Source: an uncultured Cellulomonas sp.
Lineage (GTDB): Bacteria > Actinomycetota > Actinomycetes > Actinomycetales > Cellulomonadaceae
Assembly (NCBI RefSeq): GCF_947494015.1
Contig: NZ_CANLTL010000016.1
Coordinates: forward strand, 47,032 to 111,031
DNA: 64,000 nucleotides
Direction of reading: 5' to 3'
Positions 60,101-64,000 of the stretch are shown one piece after another (within the stretch, counting starts at the first letter, position 1; each line of letters begins with the position of its first letter). A program made the translations under genes and the position numbers. The notes under the pieces are model-generated. The model searched no databases. It was given only the letters and a program-made list of their open reading frames with translations, and had not been told where the DNA came from.

Positions 60101-63100
60101 GGCCGTTCAGCTCCTTGGTCGTGCCCTCAGGCACCGTGCCGTCCTGGCCGGAGTATCCCCAGCTGTTCGTCGCCGTCTTCGCCTGGTCGGAGACGTCGTT
60201 GAGCAGGGCGTCTCCGAGAAGCCACTTAGCACCCGTGAAGGCGCTCGACGTGGTGCCCGCGGTACCCGAATCCACGTACCACATGGTGTTCGGCGCGAGC
60301 GTCTCGATCGTGCCGGTGACGAAGCCGTCGAGCCCCTCTACCTGGCCATAGATCGTGTACGTCTTGTACGGCTTGGTGAAAGTCAGCCCCTCCAGGTCCC
60401 AAGTCACATGAGCCTGCGAGGTGCCGCCGTCGGCCGTCTCGACCTCGATCGTCTCGGGCAGGTCCGGCTCGGTGCCGACCACCACGGCGTAGGCCGGCGT
60501 GCCGACCACCCTCACCGGCGTGTTGCCGGAGCGGATCGAGTAGCTGGCGGTGAGCACGGGGCTGCTCGTGCTGCCGGACACGGCCACCGCCTTGAGGACG
60601 TGGTCGCCGACCTCGGTGAGCTCGATGGGTCCGGTGTACTGCGTGCTCGCGGCGGTGGGCGTCGAGCCGTCGAGCGTGTAGTAGATCTCCGCGGACGCGT
60701 CGGGGCTGCTCAGGGTGACGCTCTGCGCGCTGTAGTAGGTGCCGCCGCGCAGGTCCGCGAGCGGCATGCTCGTGGGCTCGCCGAAGACCGCCACCTCGTA
60801 CAGCCCGTCGCCCCAGCCGGTCACGCCGCCGCCGTCGGCGACCTTCGCCGCGCTTGTCACCGTGAGCTTGACGTAGCGGTACGGGTTGGGGTCGGTGACC
60901 GGGTCGATGAGGTAGCCGACACGCGTGTTCTGGCTGCCGTCCACGAGCGCGGTGTACGTCCCGCCGTCGAGGCTTCCCGAGATCGTGTACTTGTAGGCGG
61001 CCTCGGAGCCGTTGTACAGGAAGGTCGTGGTATCGATTTCGCTGATCCGGGTGGCGACGCCGAGGTCGACGACCACGTCAAACGGGTAGGCGTCCGCGGC
61101 TCCCTCGCCGCTGGAGCGGAAGAACCCGGTGCCGGCGAGGTCTGCGCCGTCGGTGATCACCGACTCGTCGTTGTTCGCCGGGGCATTGTCCACCGAGACC
61201 GTCACGCTCTTGCCGAGAGAGACGTACTCCCCCGCCTGGACCGGGACGAGGCCGTGGTCGGCGTAGTACTCCACGCTGGTGAAGTACTCCATCGTCGCGA
61301 ACCCGCTGTTGAAGCTGAGCGGTAGCAGGCGCGAGTAGTTGCCGGTGGGCTCGGGCTGGGCGAAGTTCGAGCCCCACCGCCAGCCGTAGAGCGCGTAGGT
61401 GCCGCTGCCGAAATCCGAGACCCCGGTCGACTGGGTGCCGTAGGTCGCCGCGTTGCCGATCTCGCGCAGCCCGCTCCACGGACCGTCGAGGGACTCGGCG
61501 GAGGCGTACATCGCCTGACTCGGGTACCAGCCGGAGGCTCGCGAACCGAAGAAGTAGTAGGTCCCGTCGTGCTTGACGATCGTCGGCGTCTCTCGGTGCT
61601 CGCCCTGGAAGGCGATCGTCACCAGTTCGGCGACGTCGGTCCAGTTCTCGTTCAGCTGGTAGATCGCGATGTCAGCGTTCGTGTTCGTCGCCGAGATCGC
61701 GTAGGCGGTCCCGTCCTCGTCGACGAAGATCGACATGTCCCGCGAGTCGCGGTTCAGGGGACGCGCGTCGTGGGTGACGGTGAGCTCTCCGCCGGGGACG
61801 ACCTCGGCCAGGAGGAGCCGCGCCTCGGTGTAGTCGGCCGCGTTCTCTGCGTGCGCCGCGATGACGACATTCCCCGTCTCGGGGTTGAGGCGGGCGCTGA
61901 GGCCCTCAAGCTTGGTGTCCTCGAGGGTGACCAGCTCTCTCGGCATTCCGAACTGGTAACCATCGGCGGACGTCGACTCCAGAATCGTGACCGCGCCGCC
62001 GGACGACGTCGTCGTGTACAGGTAGTAGGTGTCACCAACCTCGACGCCACGGGGGCGCTCCAGGTCGTTGCCCCCAGTGGTGTTGTCCCAAACGACGGGG
62101 GTCCCGGCCGGCGTGAACGGCGTCGCCGTCGCCGCAAGTGACGTCGCCAGCAGTGTGTCCCCGCGGTACGCCTGGACCGTGTAGCTCACCGACTGACCGA
62201 CGGGCAGGTCGTAGTCGTCGAACGTGTCACCGGTGGCCTCACCGACCGCCTGCCCGTCCCGCAGGACGACGAACCGGTCCGCGCCCTCGACCGCGTCCCA
62301 GATGACCTTGACGTCGTCGACGACGGTCTCGCCCTCGGTCTTGAACAGCGTCGCTGTGGCGGCCCACTGATCGATCGTCAGCTGGGCGGTGGTGACGTCG
62401 CTAACGTCGTCCCCAACGGCCGCGACGGCCTTGATCGTCGCGCTCTGGGTCAGTGCGAAGGGGCCCGTGTACGCGGTGGAGTCCGTTGTCGGCGTCGACC
62501 CGTCCAGGGTGTAGAAGATCTCCGCGCCCTGTGTCGCGCTCGTGATCGTCACGGTCTTCGACCCGCTGAACGTGCCCGACGACGGGTCGATGACCGGGGC
62601 CACCGTCAGACTGTCCACCGCGGCGACGCCGACCCAGCTGACGACCGGCCAGCCGCCGGAGACCTCGGTGAACCGCAGCCGGTACTGCCCGGCCTCGGTT
62701 GCCTCGAAACCCGCACTCGCCGTGACGATCGCGTTCCTGGTCAGCGCCATCCCGGGCGTCACCGTCGTAACGGTGCCGCTGGGCGAGACCACCTCGATCT
62801 TCTGGACGCGCCCCGGGGAGTTCCACCACTCGTAGGCACCGACCGTGACCGAGTACTTGCCCGGGTCGAGGGTGAGCACGTAGTCGGCTGGGTTGTCGTC
62901 GGCGTACAGGCCGGTAGCGTCCTTCGAGCTGCCCGCGTCCGTCTTCGATACCCAGTCGTCCCTGTCCCCCGGGCTGCCCGCGACGTCGTAGCCCCACGTC
63001 GCCCCGTCGAGGAACTGCTGGTCGCTCACCGTGTTGACGAGCGTCCCGCCCTCGCCGCCCGCAAGCTGTTCGACGGCGGCAAACTCTGACGAGTCCGTGC

Positions 63101-63467
63101 TCCCCGAGTCGATGAAGTAGACCAGGCTGTCCGGCACGACTTCAACACGGCCGACCACGGTGTCACCACCGTCGAGCGTCCCCAGCACCTGTTGTGTGCT
63201 GTAAGGCGTCGACGTGTCGACGGCCGACCACGTGACAGGCTCCGCCTGACCACCGATCACGACCGTCGCAGGAAGTGTCGTGGTGGGCGAGCCGACCAGC
63301 GCCGCGGCGCGGACGCCGCCCGCGTCGGGCGTCACCTCGGCCGCGACCGCCGACGGGGTCAGGAAGACACCGGCGGCCAGCACGCTGGCCATCACCGCCG
63401 CGGCTGTCATCGAGGGGCGCCGCCGCGCCTCGTCCGATGTGGGAAACAGCGCCGTTCGCTGCGTCAT
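57132..63467 (-). CDS. 2,111-residue secreted protein with two GH43 modules
   Basis: ATG 63467 with GGAGAA upstream; signal peptide ends near AVAAEV. Order by position: Ig-like and malectin-like domains, chitobiase-like beta domain, FN3-like, GH43 module 1 (about 450-740: RDMSIFVDEDGTAYAISATN, HRETPTIVKHDGTYYFFGSR ASGWY), CBM32, chitobiase-like, Ig-like, malectin-like, chitobiase-like, GH43 module 2 (about 1335-1660: IQAHGGGFLEHDGWYYWVGE, VERPKLLYNDATDMFVLWGH WE, SRDMTVYEDPDGGAWLISA, LFTSGQSGWYANQLKYA), CBM32, FIVAR, FN3 and a terminal domain with Cys near both ends. Module 2 has the exo-beta-1,3-galactanase-like signature. Two catalytic modules in one chain suggest attack on branched arabinogalactan. 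Confidence 0.88.
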   Translation of the reverse strand: MTQRTALFPTSDEARRRPSMTAAAVMASVLAAGVFLTPSAVAAEVTPDAGGVRAAALVGSPTTTLPATVVIGGQAEPVTWSAVDTSTPYSTQQVLGTLDGGDTVVGRVEVVPDSLVYFIDSGSTDSSEFAAVEQLAGGEGGTLVNTVSDQQFLDGATWGYDVAGSPGDRDDWVSKTDAGSSKDATGLYADDNPADYVLTLDPGKYSVTVGAYEWWNSPGRVQKIEVVSPSGTVTTVTPGMALTRNAIVTASAGFEATEAGQYRLRFTEVSGGWPVVSWVGVAAVDSLTVAPVIDPSSGTFSGSKTVTITSATQGAEIFYTLDGSTPTTDSTAYTGPFALTQSATIKAVAAVGDDVSDVTTAQLTIDQWAATATLFKTEGETVVDDVKVIWDAVEGADRFVVLRDGQAVGEATGDTFDDYDLPVGQSVSYTVQAYRGDTLLATSLAATATPFTPAGTPVVWDNTTGGNDLERPRGVEVGDTYYLYTTTSSGGAVTILESTSADGYQFGMPRELVTLEDTKLEGLSARLNPETGNVVIAAHAENAADYTEARLLLAEVVPGGELTVTHDARPLNRDSRDMSIFVDEDGTAYAISATNTNADIAIYQLNENWTDVAELVTIAFQGEHRETPTIVKHDGTYYFFGSRASGWYPSQAMYASAESLDGPWSGLREIGNAATYGTQSTGVSDFGSGTYALYGWRWGSNFAQPEPTGNYSRLLPLSFNSGFATMEYFTSVEYYADHGLVPVQAGEYVSLGKSVTVSVDNAPANNDESVITDGADLAGTGFFRSSGEGAADAYPFDVVVDLGVATRISEIDTTTFLYNGSEAAYKYTISGSLDGGTYTALVDGSQNTRVGYLIDPVTDPNPYRYVKLTVTSAAKVADGGGVTGWGDGLYEVAVFGEPTSMPLADLRGGTYYSAQSVTLSSPDASAEIYYTLDGSTPTAASTQYTGPIELTEVGDHVLKAVAVSGSTSSPVLTASYSIRSGNTPVRVVGTPAYAVVVGTEPDLPETIEVETADGGTSQAHVTWDLEGLTFTKPYKTYTIYGQVEGLDGFVTGTIETLAPNTMWYVDSGTAGTTSSAFTGAKWLLGDALLNDVSDQAKTATNSWGYSGQDGTVPEGTTKELNGHYGRNGAGNPITYTLQLSEAGDYTVALGIQEWWSAGDRQVQATLVDAAGVTHQIVQSSVGDISASDRSYSMAGTFTLPESGVGTVQLRLTNLTWQGATVTWFAVAEGAQTWDLSADTVAAPTTAPSAAAIYGSAQQITITAPEGAVVYYTTDGSTPSRVNGTRYDGPFTLSSSAVVNAVAVGNGVSSTVTTASYTIVVHEGDYTSVPVGQPWFDTAGNTIQAHGGGFLEHDGWYYWVGEDKSHNGASFNGTSLYRSQDLLNWEFVDHILLPEAEGLDCGVLGAATCKVERPKLLYNDATDMFVLWGHWETADSYSASEVVVATSPTIDGDYQVLYHGRPGEGEVWDLEQEHAIEALIATEGSYEAAEQAYIEAGNTPNGHQSRDMTVYEDPDGGAWLISAEAHEQLRIYPLTDDYLHADYENSYPLFNGESREATAVAEVDGVFYLFTSGQSGWYANQLKYAYTTDLSNPDGWSENINVGNNTTFKSQPTYIMELDTTDGGSSFVYMGDRWVPSALSMSTYVWLPMQIDPATHDVTLEYTDAWSLDTETGQIDASGSTLLSEGKPVSATPSGSLSPGYTDAVADPGEEPLASAAAAANDGIDYTTSPYDNSHYFYPGDTTTYTWQVDLGQPEDLSRVDISWRSYNGSEAYSQYVLSGSNDGVTWTTLANRSSNRTVGFTSDTVTGQFRYVQVAVDGVTNDHNGSAAGWAAGLVEVQVYGPAQAEPVDTTALDAAIAQAEALVEQTEVVYTAESLAGLREALDGALAVRSGESSQLEVDTATAALTKAIEALVAATTPEAPSAVSVTAGDGSVLVSWVSSASDGGTPVTGYTVTTTEGGAGCSTTGATTCRVEGLTNGTAYSFIVTATNAVGTSEASLPSAWVTPEWAPGTNDQVALTVSTTTACVGNAPRLTVHLQNNESVAVLARVTTPLGESKKPVRLAPGESTQVTFKAGGSPLPGGTGVVSSHRIGGGAGFQSEMEVRWDVLACR

Positions 63468-63923
63468 TGCAGTTCTCCATGAGTCGGGCCAGCAAAACAC
63501 CGGGTGGGCCGACGGCGCATACAGGCGCCGTGACGGGACTTTGGGGGCGTTCCCCGCGCCTATCGCGGAGAAGCAAGAGATTGGCGGAGCGCCAGCCGGA
63601 TGACCGAGGCGCCGGATGACCGAGGCGGGCCAGAATGTTTACGTCACCATCTTACGTCGGAGAGTGCCACGGCGGAACGGGCAATGTCAACCATCTCCGG
63701 CTGCTACGCACGGGGTTGGCGGTGGACGCTCCAAAGCGCGTGAACGTGGTGCCCGCAACGCGTAGCCACGAGGGATGAACGAAGAGGTCACGCACAGCGA
63801 CGACAGGCGGGCCGCCGTGGCCGTTGTCGGCACGTCGCACTGTTAGCAACCGGCGTGCTGCGACATTGGGGTGCTGTTTTGTGGTGAACGGGCTGGCGCT
63901 CCTCGGCGCGTTGGTTCACGCCC
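63468..63923. other. upstream region of the largest glycosidase gene
   Basis: No gene. Contains a 16-bp direct tandem repeat (GCCGGATGACCGAGGC at 63595 and 63611) and TGTTTACGTCACCA at 63636-63649, close to the operator candidate at 52568. Promoter not fixed. Confidence 0.5.
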
Positions 63924-64000
63924 ACCTGACCCGCAGACCGCCGCGGCCACGTGCCGGGCTCGGGTGCGGACGCGGCGGAGCGGGCCGGTGAGGATGATCC
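63924..64000. repeat. 77-bp exact repeat, copy 2 (continues beyond window)
   Basis: Same 77 bases as 53601-53677. The match starts sharply after 63923 and reaches the window edge. It probably ends another regulator or glycosidase unit to the right. Confidence 0.9.

Noticed and set aside
1..64000. CRISPR arrays and rRNA genes
   Set aside because: No regularly spaced 24-40 bp repeats and no rRNA-like sequence seen.

Overview
The window is GC-rich, densely coded actinobacterial DNA. GC-biased third codon positions, ECF/SigE-type and partner-switching regulators, giant secreted family-43 glycosidases and an actinobacterial mobilisation module all fit a soil or plant-litter Micrococcales genome (Cellulomonadaceae or Promicromonosporaceae-like). 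That placement is inference. No rRNA, tRNA or CRISPR array was seen. Much of the left and centre is accessory DNA: gene fragments, recombinases and a mobilisation cassette lie between intact operons.

Layout. 1-940: a truncated gene, a small unknown gene and a glutaredoxin-like protein. 1046-7515: the most unusual locus. One convergent gene of the DNA-thymine-hypermodification (aGPT-PPLase / 5-hmdU kinase helical domain) superfamily faces an eight-gene operon. In transcription order that operon encodes an acyl-carrier-like protein, a divergent thymidylate-synthase-fold protein, holo-ACP synthase, a XRE repressor, an ImmA-type metallopeptidase fused to a chagasin-like domain, a papain-like peptidase, a P-loop (d)NMP-kinase-like protein and a second thymidylate-synthase-like protein. 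The genes overlap or nearly touch, behind a near-perfect palindrome overlapping a promoter that looks leaderless. 7654-9838: an Abi/HEPN protein, then recombinase and plasmid-gene debris. 9839-13000: a secreted protein and a three-gene ABC exporter. 13700-17624: a truncated integrase, a peptidoglycan-binding protein, a sigma/anti-sigma-like pair and an acetyltransferase. 17660-22111: a partner-switching module (PAS-GAF-PP2C phosphatase, two anti-sigma-type kinases, one STAS antagonist). 23025-27131: a PRC-barrel/DUF2382 stress protein, small unknown proteins, a GntR regulator and several truncated gene ends. 27151-33193: a mobilisable cassette with a CoiA-like nuclease (frameshifted), a candidate oriT, a MobC-like protein, a HUH relaxase and an accessory protein. 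33362-36430: small secreted, lipoprotein and zinc-ribbon proteins. 36758-39955: a recombinase trio with flanking repeats. 40335-44504: an ABC exporter (ATPase, FtsX-like permease) beside a histidine kinase/response regulator pair. 44780-45342: a dead IS1380 transposase.

45682-64000 is a polysaccharide-utilisation region on the minus strand. A 1,523-residue glycosidase whose GH43 fold is interrupted by about 600 residues heads an operon with a WxL-like protein and a DUF916-like membrane anchor. A decayed DeoR-type regulator is followed by a GH43 protein with three SLH repeats and a 2,111-residue protein with two GH43 modules. At least two of the catalytic modules carry the QAHGG signature of exo-beta-1,3-galactanase-like GH43 enzymes, so arabinogalactan is a reasonable guess at the substrate. 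A 77-bp exact repeat that includes half of a strong terminator recurs at the right edge, suggesting that the glycosidase units arose by, or exchange sequence through, recombination.
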